Source: JAWVFM01 sp963841455
Lineage (GTDB): Bacteria; Actinomycetota; Thermoleophilia; Solirubrobacterales; 70-9
Direction of reading: 5' to 3'
DNA: 64,000 nucleotides
NCBI GenBank assembly: GCA_963841455.1
Contig: CAWJCU010000002.1
Coordinates: forward strand, 62,001 to 126,000
Shown here: piece by piece, positions 41,891 through 49,541 of the stretch
How the letters are laid out: the number at the start of each line of letters is the position of its first letter
How positions within the stretch are numbered: the first letter of the stretch is position 1
Position numbers and translations under genes: made by a program
Notes under the pieces: model-generated
Databases searched by the model: none
Told to the model about the DNA's origin: nothing
The model's input: the letters and a program-made list of their open reading frames with translations, nothing else

Positions 41891-42661
41891 TCATTGGACG
41901 GACTTGATGGCGCTCTCCACGGCCGAGGCGGTCGGGACGCCGGGCAGGATCTTCTTGCCCCCGGGGCCCTGCACGTAGAGCGTCGGGGTGCCGGTGAAGC
42001 CCATGGCATTCGCCTGGCGGGCGATGCTCGCCAGCTGCGAGTCGAAGTTTCCGCTCTTGCGGTCCGAGTCCCACTTGGCGATGTCGGGGACGCCGGCGCC
42101 CTTGGCGATCGACGTCAGGAAGTCGTCGGTGACGTAGCCCGAGTTCTCCTCCCCCTGGTTGCGGTAGAAGAGCTCGATGTAGTTCCAGAAGCGACCCTGC
42201 TCGCCGGCGGCAAGCGCCGCTTCGGCAGCCGGCTTCGACTGGGGCCCGATGATCACCCAGGGCTGGAACTCGTAGTCGGCCGTGCCGCTCCGCACCGGGC
42301 CGGAGATGAGCGTCGGCGCAACCTGCTCCGAGAACGCCTTGCAGACGGGGCACTGAGGATCGCCGAACTCGACGATCGTCACCTTGGCGTTCGGCTTGCC
42401 CAGCACGTTGGCGCGTTGGGGGATGCCGGCGAGCTGCTTGCTGACGAGAGCTTTGTCCTTGACGTCACCGCTGCTGCCCCCGGAGCTGCCGCCGCCCGAC
42501 TGGCTGACGGCGATCAGAACCGCGACGACGATCGCGGCGAGAAGCACGCCTCCGAAGCCGAGCTGCACCATCCGCTTACGGCGCGCGGCGGCGGCGTCCG
42601 CGGCCTCCTGGCGCCGGCGCTCCTCGCGGGCCTCTGCGCGCTGCGCCTTGCGGCTAGCCAT
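41891..42661 (-). CDS. Membrane-anchored DsbA-like thioredoxin-fold oxidoreductase
   Basis: The 256-residue protein has a charged cytoplasmic N terminus rich in Arg/Ala/Glu (residues 1-30), one membrane segment (about 33-55) and an extracellular Thioredoxin_4 domain. The active site is CPVC in FGDPQCPVCKAFSEQV, and the cis-Pro loop is in GFTGTPTLYVQGP. It would introduce disulfides into exported proteins. The ATG at 42661 overlaps the VKOR stop by eight bases, so DsbA-like enzyme and its reoxidase are co-translated, as in actinobacterial oxidative folding. Longer starts upstream are inside the VKOR frame. Confidence 0.94.
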   Translation of the reverse strand: MASRKAQRAEAREERRRQEAADAAAARRKRMVQLGFGGVLLAAIVVAVLIAVSQSGGGSSGGSSGDVKDKALVSKQLAGIPQRANVLGKPNAKVTIVEFGDPQCPVCKAFSEQVAPTLISGPVRSGTADYEFQPWVIIGPQSKPAAEAALAAGEQGRFWNYIELFYRNQGEENSGYVTDDFLTSIAKGAGVPDIAKWDSDRKSGNFDSQLASIARQANAMGFTGTPTLYVQGPGGKKILPGVPTASAVESAIKSVQ

Positions 42662-43115
42662 CCGCGACGAGCTCCGAGCCCGAGTACCCGAAGGCACGCG
42701 CCGCGTTCACGGCCAAGAGAGCCGTCATGAGGACCGCGCTGGCAACGCACCACTGGCAGATCGCATCGATCACGAACAACTCGAGATAGGTGAGGTAGAC
42801 GGAGAACCCGAACCCTATTGCCGCGAATAACAGGCCGCTAAAGCGCCCGGCGTCGCCGCGAAGCGCGGCGCTCACCAGCAGGAGCGCATAGCCCGCGATG
42901 CCGATGACCGCGACGTTGACGCCCGCCAGATGGGAGTACTTGCTGCTGGCCACTGTCTCGCAGCCGTGTCCGCCGGCGAGGCAGACCGGCGAGCCACTCG
43001 ACGCGTCGGCGATCGCGATGTAGGTGGCGACGCCGAGGCCCGCGATCGCGATCGCTGCGCCGCCGCGGCGCAGCGCCGTCTCGGTCGGCAGCCGGCCGCC
43101 GGATCCGTCGTTCAC
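42654..43115 (-). CDS. Vitamin K epoxide reductase-family protein (disulfide bond reoxidase)
   Basis: The 153-residue polytopic protein has four hydrophobic segments. Cysteines are at PVCLAGGHGCETVASSKYSH (loop pair, C-x6-C) and in the quinone-side CxxC motif AICQWCVASAVLM. This set is the bacterial VKOR signature: it reoxidises DsbA with menaquinone. The DsbA-like gene follows with overlap. The GTG at 43115 overlaps the TGA of the 46-residue peptide gene (GTGA), so it is coupled to the upstream membrane genes. An upstream in-frame start would run through that peptide gene. Confidence 0.93.
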   Translation of the reverse strand: MNDGSGGRLPTETALRRGGAAIAIAGLGVATYIAIADASSGSPVCLAGGHGCETVASSKYSHLAGVNVAVIGIAGYALLLVSAALRGDAGRFSGLLFAAIGFGFSVYLTYLELFVIDAICQWCVASAVLMTALLAVNAARAFGYSGSELVADG

Positions 43116-43252
43116 TTCTTCTCCTTGTCCCTGCGCTGCCGGATCGTCTCGCGAATCGTGGTGTAGAGCACGATCAGGATCGGCAGCGCATAGAGCGGCA
43201 TGAAGTACCAATGGAGAAGGTGGGCGAGAGGAAGCGTCACCGCGACCATCAT
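43112..43252 (-). CDS. 46-residue membrane peptide between polytopic protein and VKOR
   Basis: A short frame with ATG at 43252 overlapping the stop of the large membrane gene (ATGA) and a stop overlapping the GTG of VKOR (GTGA). The product is one hydrophobic segment (MPLYALPILIVLYTTI) after a His/Trp-containing lead (LPLAHLLHWYF) and a basic tail RQRRDKEKK. Double start-stop coupling on both sides strongly suggests it is translated. No family recognised. It may be a small subunit of the membrane complex. Confidence 0.72.
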   Translation of the reverse strand: MMVAVTLPLAHLLHWYFMPLYALPILIVLYTTIRETIRQRRDKEKK

Positions 43253-44706
43253 CCGTTCGACTGGGATAGCAGGAACAGCCCGAGGCACGTGAAGCCCACC
43301 ATGACGAGCAGCATCCATCGCTGCGAGAGGGAGGCCTTCTTCGAGTCGCCGTAGATCGCGATCGCCCGGTCGTGCGCCAGCACGAGCCCGGTCACGTGGC
43401 CCATCACGAGCGCCGCGACCTGCACGTACCAGACGACTGTGGGGCTCAGCACGGAGTAGTCGATCGCGCTCGTGACCGTGCCGAAGTAGTTCGATCCGTT
43501 GCCCAGCGGGTCGGAGAGCAGGTACGTGAACTGCGCCTGCTCCTGAAAGACGAAGAGGCTGAAGTAGTGCGCCACGACGTAGGCGAGACCGATCGGGATC
43601 AGCGTGTGAGTGAACCGGCGGCCGAGCTCACGGGTGGGCGGTGATCCCCGCACCAGGTGCATGCCGCTGATCCCCAGCCAGTAGATGGCGGCGACGAAGG
43701 CGAGCGTGACGGCGAGCCAGAACGTCTCGTCTACGCGCAGCGCAAACGAGCCATCGAGGCCGATGTCGATGAGCCGCCTGCCCACGCCCGAGATCGGCGA
43801 AGCGAGGATGCCCTCCTGAGCTCCGTCGAAGGTCGTGCCGCCGATCGTCACCAGGACGATCGCGAGCGAGCCCGGGACCGTGGCCCAGCTTGTCGTGCCG
43901 GAGAGCCAACGCCGCACGCCGAGCCGCCGGTCGCGAACCTCGAGCGCGGAGAGGCGCGAGAACATGCCGAAGTAGACGGAGAACGTCTCTCCGCGCTGGA
44001 GCCACTTCTCGATCCCGAACAGCGCCATCGCGACGAGCGTGTACGCCGTGTAGATCAGGACGGCGATGGCGGCCGTGCGCGGCTGCACCCCCACCGCCTG
44101 GAAGCCGCTCGCGCCGGAGACGAGCTCGATCCACACGAAGATGGCGACGCCCGCCGCCGCCGGCCAGCGCCCGAGGCCCTCGGGATAGCGGAGCAACGGG
44201 CGCGGCTCCTGACCGGTGAGCAGGGCGAGACCCCGGCGGGCAACGCGGGCGATTGCCCGCCACGGATTGAAGGCTCGGAAGACGTCCCCGAAGGCCACGC
44301 TCACGAGGACGAACCCGATCCAGGCGGTGACGAAGAGGAAGGTGAGCGAGAAGTTCAGGTCGGGCGTGCCGGTGCCGTAGAGGCCGGTCCAGACGCTCAC
44401 GCCGAGTAGGAACACGCCGAGCGCTCCGGCGAACGCATGGAGAAATGGATTGAGGACGGCGCGAGAGATCCGGTCGGAGATGGGCTTCCAGTCCTCCTCC
44501 TCGAACCTCGTCTTGTGCCAGGCGAACGAGAGCACGAAAAAGGAGACGATGAGGACGATCGAAGCGCCCCACGCGAAGAGCCAGGCCGGAATCGGCAGGT
44601 CCTTGCGACCGACGAGCGCGTGCGCCTGAGCGGCCGCCGGCGCGAGGAGCGCTGCGGCCGCCGCGACGGTCGTCGCGGCGGCCGCGAGACGGGCCCGGTG
44701 CCTCAC
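43249..44706 (-). CDS. Polytopic membrane protein of unknown function, about 12-13 TM
   Basis: The 485-residue protein has a signal-like N terminus (residues about 5-28, ending AQAHALVGR) and then about 12 hydrophobic segments. Long loops carry conserved-looking motifs: FNPWRAIARVARRGLAL, GEPRPLLRYPEGLGRW-like TGQEPRPLLRYPEGLGRWPA, GMFSRLSALEVRDRRLGVRR, and YVVAHYFSLFVFQEQAQFTY with His residues in the membrane. GTG at 44706 overlaps the cupredoxin-like gene stop (GTGA). I know similar proteins in databases only under doubtful labels, so I give no function. The co-translated cupredoxin-like and VKOR/DsbA partners suggest metal or redox transport. Confidence 0.82.
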   Translation of the reverse strand: MRHRARLAAAATTVAAAAALLAPAAAQAHALVGRKDLPIPAWLFAWGASIVLIVSFFVLSFAWHKTRFEEEDWKPISDRISRAVLNPFLHAFAGALGVFLLGVSVWTGLYGTGTPDLNFSLTFLFVTAWIGFVLVSVAFGDVFRAFNPWRAIARVARRGLALLTGQEPRPLLRYPEGLGRWPAAAGVAIFVWIELVSGASGFQAVGVQPRTAAIAVLIYTAYTLVAMALFGIEKWLQRGETFSVYFGMFSRLSALEVRDRRLGVRRWLSGTTSWATVPGSLAIVLVTIGGTTFDGAQEGILASPISGVGRRLIDIGLDGSFALRVDETFWLAVTLAFVAAIYWLGISGMHLVRGSPPTRELGRRFTHTLIPIGLAYVVAHYFSLFVFQEQAQFTYLLSDPLGNGSNYFGTVTSAIDYSVLSPTVVWYVQVAALVMGHVTGLVLAHDRAIAIYGDSKKASLSQRWMLLVMVGFTCLGLFLLSQSNG

Positions 44707-45095
44707 GGATTGACCCTCAGCTCCACGAGTTGGTTGCCGTCCTCCTGCTCCTCGCCGCGCACGACCGGATGCGCCTCCATCTCGAACTCGCCGGCGAGCG
44801 TCGCCGGAAAGTCGTATGAGACCGTGCCGCCCGGCTTCACCGGCTTCGTGAAGTCGTAGCCGTGCACGTCGACGTTGGCGGCGATGTCGGAGTGGACGGT
44901 GACGCGGACGCGGTCGCCCTTGTTGACCGTGACGTCCTTTACGCCGCCGACGGGCTCTCCGTTCTTCAGAGTGATCGCCGTCACGCCCTTCGTGATCGGG
45001 GGCGAACCCGACCCGCCCTCCAGGACGATGAAGAGGACCGCCGCCGCGGCGATCAGTGCGACGCCCACGGCGAGCGCCGCCTTCTTGGATTGCAT
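44703..45095 (-). CDS. Membrane-anchored cupredoxin-like protein without copper ligands
   Basis: The 130-residue protein has an N-terminal membrane segment (AALAVGVALIAAAAVLFIVL) and an extracellular beta-sandwich: DRVRVTVHSDIAANVDVHGY, PVKPGGTVSYDFPATLAGEF, EMEAHPVV. Length and pattern are those of cupredoxin-fold domains, but no Cys is present, so type 1 copper binding is unlikely; HGYD and EAH could hold a different metal. A second copy of this architecture is encoded at 45.8-46.3 kb. GTGA overlap with the downstream membrane gene indicates coupling. The ATG at 45095 follows AAAGGAG. Confidence 0.85.
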   Translation of the reverse strand: MQSKKAALAVGVALIAAAAVLFIVLEGGSGSPPITKGVTAITLKNGEPVGGVKDVTVNKGDRVRVTVHSDIAANVDVHGYDFTKPVKPGGTVSYDFPATLAGEFEMEAHPVVRGEEQEDGNQLVELRVNP

Positions 45096-45176
45096 GCTTG
45101 AAACAGCTCCTTTCGGGCGCGAGGCGGAGGCCCGCGCGCGGTCGAGCGCCGCCGTTCGCAGTGGCGGCGCCGTGGA

Positions 45177-45788
45177 CTAGCCCGAGAGGAGCGCGGGCGG
45201 CGGGCGGCGGGCGAGCCCGAATGGCAGGGGGCGAGTGGCGAGGCTCAGAACCGTGGGCGCCTCGGGCAGGGGCGCCGCATCCGGCCGCGAAGCCCCATGA
45301 GCGGGGCGAAGCGCCCGGGCGACAAGCGATCGTTCCGCCCTCGACACCGCACGGTCGACGCACGCGACGATTGCCGCGATCGCGAGCGCGAGCGGGAAGG
45401 CGAGCCACCCGCCGTTCGCGAGCACGGCCGCGACGCCGCCGGGGTGACCGGCCGCCAGGGCGCCCTCCGTGAGCTCCTGGACCGAGAAGATCGCGAGCAG
45501 CGCCGCCGCGAAGGCGATCCACTCGGCCCGCCAGCTCGCTCGCAGCGCGGACCCGCGGCCGAGGCGTCCAATCGCCGCGGCCATGAGGCGCGCGCAGACG
45601 AGGCTGAACGCGAGCGCGACCAGAATCGGCGCGAGGTCCCCGAGGTAGGAGTGGCCCTGTCGCGCCAGCGCCGACGAGGCGTCGCCGCCGTAGGCGAGCG
45701 CGTACCGAAGCTGATGCACGGCAAGGGCGCCGAGTGCCAAGAGCGAGGCTCGGCGCGCGAGACGACCCGTGAGCGCACGTGTGCTCAT
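45177..45788 (-). CDS. Membrane protein of unknown function (4-5 TM)
   Basis: The 203-residue protein has four or five hydrophobic segments within residues 10-140: SLLALGALAVHQLRYALAYG first, with HQLRY at the outer face, then DLAPILVALAFSLVCARLM, AAALLAIFSVQELTEGALAA, and LAFPLALAIAAIVACVD. The C-terminal ~60 residues are Pro/Arg-rich and end LARRPPPALLSG, a type of tail seen in actinobacterial proteins next to copper or cupredoxin genes. It lies between the two cupredoxin-like genes, co-directional, with 81 bp to the next. Function not recognised. Confidence 0.8.
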   Translation of the reverse strand: MSTRALTGRLARRASLLALGALAVHQLRYALAYGGDASSALARQGHSYLGDLAPILVALAFSLVCARLMAAAIGRLGRGSALRASWRAEWIAFAAALLAIFSVQELTEGALAAGHPGGVAAVLANGGWLAFPLALAIAAIVACVDRAVSRAERSLVARALRPAHGASRPDAAPLPEAPTVLSLATRPLPFGLARRPPPALLSG

Positions 45789-45801
45789 GGCACGCCGGAT
45801 T

Positions 45802-46290
45802 CTAGGGAGCGGCGGGCTGGCCGACGCGGATCTGCGCGACCGCGATGTGCGAAGCGGTGAGGATGAGCGGGTAGTTCCCCGGCTTCTTCGCCCTGAACGC
45901 CAGCAGCGTCGGTTGGCCGGCCTTCACCGTCCCCGAGAGTCCGAGGCCGACCAGCTCGACATCGACGGTCTGATCCGAGACGACGCTCAGACGGACCGCG
46001 TCACCCGCCGGATAGTCGAGGTGGGCCGGGCCGCTCGCGGGCGGCGCGCCGCCGACCACGCGGACGGTCGCGACCCGCGGCGGCGACGGCCTGGCCGGCG
46101 CCTTCTTCGGCTTCGCCTCATGCTTGGCCCGGTGCTTCTTTGGGAGCGGCGGGGCCGCCTGCGGGGTCGAACCGCTCACGCCCGGCGCGTCGATCGTCGA
46201 CTCGCTGCCGAGAAAGACGAACGCGGTGACGATCCCGAGCCCCAGCAGTACGCCGAGGACGATGCCGATGAGCCGGTCGCGCGTCTTCAT
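45802..46290 (-). CDS. Second membrane-anchored cupredoxin-like protein
   Basis: The 162-residue protein has an N-terminal membrane segment (LIGIVLGVLLGLGIVTAFVF), a Lys/Pro/Ala-rich spacer of about 50 residues that could cross the peptidoglycan, and a C-terminal cupredoxin-like beta-sandwich (LSVVSDQTVDVELVGLGLSG, then NYPLILTASHIAVAQIRV). No Cys or Met copper ligands. It is a divergent paralogue of the 44.7-45.1 kb protein. It is the first gene of the seven-gene envelope run on the minus strand, and it starts 25 bp from the divergent degenerate thioredoxin gene. Confidence 0.83.
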   Translation of the reverse strand: MKTRDRLIGIVLGVLLGLGIVTAFVFLGSESTIDAPGVSGSTPQAAPPLPKKHRAKHEAKPKKAPARPSPPRVATVRVVGGAPPASGPAHLDYPAGDAVRLSVVSDQTVDVELVGLGLSGTVKAGQPTLLAFRAKKPGNYPLILTASHIAVAQIRVGQPAAP

Positions 46291-46315
46291 GAGCCCGTCA
46301 CCTTACGATCGGCGG

Positions 46316-47146
46316 ATGCTCCCGAACCGCGCGGACATCGCCGCCCCGCCCTTTCCCCCCGGAACCGCCTGGGTGGGCGCCGAGGCTCCCGCCATGGAAC
46401 GGCTGACCGCTCGGGGGCCGGTGCTCGTCCACTTCATGGAGTTCGCGCAGCTCAACAGCGTGCGGGCGCTCCCGTACGCGATCGCGCTCGATGAGCGATA
46501 TCGCGATGCCGGCCTCACCGTTCTCGGCGTCCACTCGCCCCGCTTCCCGTGCACCGCCGACGTGGATGGCCTCGCGCGCGCTCTGGCGCGACTCGGCGTC
46601 GTACATCCCGTCGCGGCCGACCTCGAATACGCGATCTGGCACGACTACGGCTGCGAGGGGTGGCCCTCGCTCTTCCTCTGGCGGCGCGGCGGCGTTCTGC
46701 GCTGGTTCCATTTCGGGGAGGGCGCCTACGAGGAGACGGAGCGCGCCGTCCAGGACGAGCTCCGCTCGACGAACGACGCGGGCGCGCTCCCCGAGCCGCT
46801 CGCCCCGATCCGCCCCTCCGACGCGCCCGGCGCCGCGGTCATCGCACCGACCGAAGAGGTATTCCCGGGAGGAGGCCGCTCGGACCCGTGGACCACTAGC
46901 TCCGCCGACCCCGCGCTCGAGCTCGACTACGCGGCGGGCGGCGCCGCCGTCAGCGCCGACGGTTCGGGCGTCATGGCCGTCAGCGTCGACGGCGAATCGG
47001 TCTCGCTCGCCGTCGAAGGTGCGGGGCTGTACGAGCTCTCGGCTCACCCATCGCACGGCGAGCACCACCTTCGCATCGAACCCGGTCCGGACGTCCGAAT
47101 CTGGTCCGTGAGCTTTGCGCCGGGTGTGCCCAAGGCTCAGACGTAG
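46316..47146 (+). CDS. DipZ-like thioredoxin-fold protein with both active-site cysteines lost
   Basis: The 276-residue cytosolic-looking protein has no signal peptide. Residues about 20-140 align with the thioredoxin domain of DipZ/TlpA-like proteins: VLVHFMEFAQLNSVRALPYA, then LDERYRDAGLTVLGVHSPRF and YGCEGWPSLFLWRRGG. In the family the first block reads FWTYTCINCLRTLPY, so here C-x-x-C is replaced by Q-x-x-S. The C-terminal third is a beta-rich domain (ALELDYAAGGAAVSADG, SVDGESVSLAVEGAGLYEL) as in DipZ. It is divergent from the envelope redox run and converges on the TetR gene. A binding rather than redox role is likely. Confidence 0.85.
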   Translation: MLPNRADIAAPPFPPGTAWVGAEAPAMERLTARGPVLVHFMEFAQLNSVRALPYAIALDERYRDAGLTVLGVHSPRFPCTADVDGLARALARLGVVHPVAADLEYAIWHDYGCEGWPSLFLWRRGGVLRWFHFGEGAYEETERAVQDELRSTNDAGALPEPLAPIRPSDAPGAAVIAPTEEVFPGGGRSDPWTTSSADPALELDYAAGGAAVSADGSGVMAVSVDGESVSLAVEGAGLYELSAHPSHGEHHLRIEPGPDVRIWSVSFAPGVPKAQT

Positions 47147-47781
47147 CCCAAGGCACCGGCGGCGAGCTTCCCGAGGAGCTCGCCCAGCTCGTCCGCGGTC
47201 CAGTCGGAGGCCGGGTCGAGCATGAGCCTCACTCCGCCCTCGCCAAGGGAGGTGAGGAGCTCGGCGAGGGCCGGGGAGAGCCGGTCCGCGCCGCTTGCTC
47301 CGCGCGCCTGCAATAGCTCCAAGAGCATCGCGGCGAGCTGGCTCACCACGGTCTCGCGCCCGGCCCGAAAGCGGCGGGCCACCGCGGGCTCGGCCCCGTG
47401 CTCGGAGCCGAAGACGACTCGCCACGAGTCCGGAGCGTCGGCGGCTGCGGTGAGGAGCGCCTTGAACGCGCCGACGGCAAGCCCCTCCACGTCGTCCTCC
47501 GAGGCGTCGCGCGGCAGGGCGGCGGCGACAGCCTCGAGCAGGCGCCGCTCCTCGCGCTCCAGCAGCGCGCCGAAGAGGTCCTCCTTGCTCGCGTAGCACT
47601 CGTAGACGACCGGCTTCGTCACCCCGGCGGCCTCGCCGATCGCCTCCATCGAGGTGCCGCGGTACCCGCGCTCCACGAAGAGCCGCAGAGCCGCGTCGAG
47701 GACCATCGGCCGGCGCCGCTCGGGACCGAGGTGAGCTGCGCGTTCCCTGTTCCTACTCTCTGGTAGGGTCTTTTCTACCAC
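47137..47781 (-). CDS. TetR-family regulator, divergent from the SCP2 gene
   Basis: The 214-residue regulator has its HTH at residues about 25-75: VLDAALRLFVERGYRGTSME and EAAGVTKPVVYECYASKEDL, where the usual YYHF motif is YECYAS. The C-terminal domain is helical. The GTG at 47781 gives the longest form but lies inside the inverted repeats at 47762-47788; an ATG at 47706 would leave only the HTH start, so the start is uncertain. It probably represses itself and the SCP2 gene. The tail overlaps the thioredoxin-fold gene by 10 bp. Confidence 0.9.
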   Translation of the reverse strand: MVEKTLPESRNRERAAHLGPERRRPMVLDAALRLFVERGYRGTSMEAIGEAAGVTKPVVYECYASKEDLFGALLEREERRLLEAVAAALPRDASEDDVEGLAVGAFKALLTAAADAPDSWRVVFGSEHGAEPAVARRFRAGRETVVSQLAAMLLELLQARGASGADRLSPALAELLTSLGEGGVRLMLDPASDWTADELGELLGKLAAGALGYV

Positions 47782-47788
47782 GGGGTAG
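47762..47788. promoter_or_regulatory. Probable TetR operator: three alternating GGTAG/CTACC half-sites
   Basis: GGTAG (47762-47766), CTACC (47775-47779) and GGTAG (47784-47788) form two overlapping inverted repeats with 8- and 4-base spacers, close to the TetR start and about 33 bases before the SCP2 ATG. A looser ATACCGGGATAGG follows. This is the usual position and symmetry of a TetR-family autoregulatory operator. Confidence 0.6.
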
Positions 47789-47820
47789 GAATCTTCTCAT
47801 ACCGGGATAGGAGGCGTAGA

Positions 47821-48504
47821 ATGACCGAGGAACCAGCGGCCCCGCCCGCGCTGGGCGGCGAGGTCGACCCGGAGTCGCTCGATCCCGAGCAGCTCCAGCA
47901 ATTCGTCGAGGAGCTGGGCCCCGCCGAGCTCGAGGAGCTCCTCAGCGGGCTCGACGGAGAGGTGCTGGGCGCCCTCGTGCGGGCCGCCGGCCCGGAGACG
48001 GCGAAGCGGCTCCTGCGCAAGGTGGGCGCCGGCGCGTTCGACATCACGGCGATCGACCCGGCGAGCATCGACCCGGAGATCTTCGACACCGAGCTCATGG
48101 CCCTCCTGTTCAAGCTGACTCCGGACGACAAGCTCGCCGCCGCGATGGAGGGGCCGCTTCGCGACGTCGTCATCAGCGAGGTCTTCCGGCGCATGCCGGA
48201 CCGCTTCAACGGTCGGGCGGCAGCCGGGACCAACGCCACGATCGCGTGGCGGATCGGGCGGCCGGGCGGCGCCGACTACGACCGCTACGTCGTGCGAATC
48301 GCCGACGGCCGATGCGAGGTCTCGCAGGACAGCGACGCGGAGCCGCGCGTCAGCCTTCAGATGGACTCGCTCACGTTCTGCAAGATCGTCACCGGGAACG
48401 CGAACCCGGTGATGCAGTTCATGAGCGGGAAGCTCTCCGTGCGCGGCGACCTCATGTTCGCTGCGACCGTCACGCGCCTCTTCGACATTCCTCAGGCCGC
48501 ATAG
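47821..48504 (+). CDS. SCP2 sterol-binding-domain protein
   Basis: The 227-residue protein begins with an acidic, Pro/Glu/Leu-rich region (residues 1-70; PEQLQQFVEELGPAELEELL). An SCP2 domain follows (about 105-225): FRRMPDRFNGRAAAGTNATI, AWRIGRPGGADYDRYVVRI, DSLTFCKIVTGNANPVMQF and MSGKLSVRGDLMFAATVTRL. SCP2 folds bind fatty acyl-CoA, sterols or other lipids. The ATG has GGAGG six bases upstream and the TetR operator just before it. With the two WS/DGAT genes nearby, a lipid-handling role under TetR control is likely. Confidence 0.92.
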   Translation: MTEEPAAPPALGGEVDPESLDPEQLQQFVEELGPAELEELLSGLDGEVLGALVRAAGPETAKRLLRKVGAGAFDITAIDPASIDPEIFDTELMALLFKLTPDDKLAAAMEGPLRDVVISEVFRRMPDRFNGRAAAGTNATIAWRIGRPGGADYDRYVVRIADGRCEVSQDSDAEPRVSLQMDSLTFCKIVTGNANPVMQFMSGKLSVRGDLMFAATVTRLFDIPQAA

Positions 48505-48536
48505 GTCGGCGGCGAGTGAGCTCCCCCTGCCGCGCC

Positions 48537-49504
48537 TCAGCCGCCACCGGCGAGCTGGGCGCGGATCTTCTTCGGGAGCATGAACCGCACGTCCTCGTCG
48601 ACCGTGCGCAGCTCGCCGACCTCCTCCGCCCCGCGCTCGACGAAGAACTCGACGAGCCGCTCGACGAGCTCCTCGGGGGCGCTCGCGCCCGACGTGATGC
48701 CCACGGTCTCGACGCCCTCGAGCCAGCCTCGTCCACCTGGCCCGCGTTGTCGATCAGGTGCGAGGCCGCCCCGTGCTCGCGCGCCACCTCGACCAGGCGG
48801 TTCGAGTTCGACGAGTTGGTCGAGCCGATCACGAGCACGAGGTCGCACTCGCGGGCGAGCTGCTTCACGGCGATCTGGCGGTTCGTGGTCGCGTAACAGA
48901 TGTCGTCGGACTTCGGGCCGACGATCGCCGGGAAACGCTCCTTGAGGCGGTCGATGATCACCGTGGTCTCGTCGACCGAGAGCGTGGTCTGGGTGATGTA
49001 CGCGATCCGCTCGGGATCGTCGACCTCGAGCTCGTCGGCGTCGTCGACGGTCTGAACGAGCACGATGCTCTTCGGCGCCTCGCCGGTGGTGCCCTCGACC
49101 TCCTCGTGGCCCTCGTGGCCGATGAGGACGATCGTGTAGCCCTCGTCGGCGAACTTGCGGGCCTCGACGTGGACTTTGGTCACGAGCGGGCAGGTCGCGT
49201 CGATCGTGCGGAGGCCGCGGGCGGCGGCGTTCTCGTGAACGCTCGGGGCGACGCCGTGCGCGGAGAAGACGACGAGCTCGCCCTCCGGCACCTCGGTCTC
49301 CTCCTCGACGAAGATCGCGCCCCGCGCGGCGAGCTCCTGCACGACGTGCTTGTTGTGAACGATCTCCTTGCGAACGTAGACGGGCGGCCCGTGGAGGTCG
49401 AGCGCCTGCTCGACCGTCTGCACGGCTCGGTCGACGCCAGCGCAGTAGCCGCGCGGCGAGGCGAGCAGCACGCGTCGCGGCGCGCTTGCAGCGGTGGCCG
49501 GCAT
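48537..49504 (-). CDS. ispH: 4-hydroxy-3-methylbut-2-enyl diphosphate reductase IspH, one frameshift
   Basis: The last enzyme of the MEP isoprenoid pathway. The Fe-S cysteines are in ASPRGYCAGVDRAV, IDATCPLVTKVH and DDICYATTNRQ; the substrate motifs VFSAHGVAPSV and VIGSTNSSNSNRL are intact. At about 48725 the frame is lost after NAGQVDEA and resumes in another frame with WLEGVETVGITSGASAPEEL, to the end RFMLPKKIRAQL; one missing base would restore GAG GCN TGG. The intact protein would be about 320 residues, normal for the family. The ATG at 49504 is preferred to a TTG two codons earlier. I judge this essential gene intact in the organism. Confidence 0.93.
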
Positions 49505-49541
49505 GGTCAAAGGGTAGCCGCGCGCCGCCTGGGTTTCGGCG

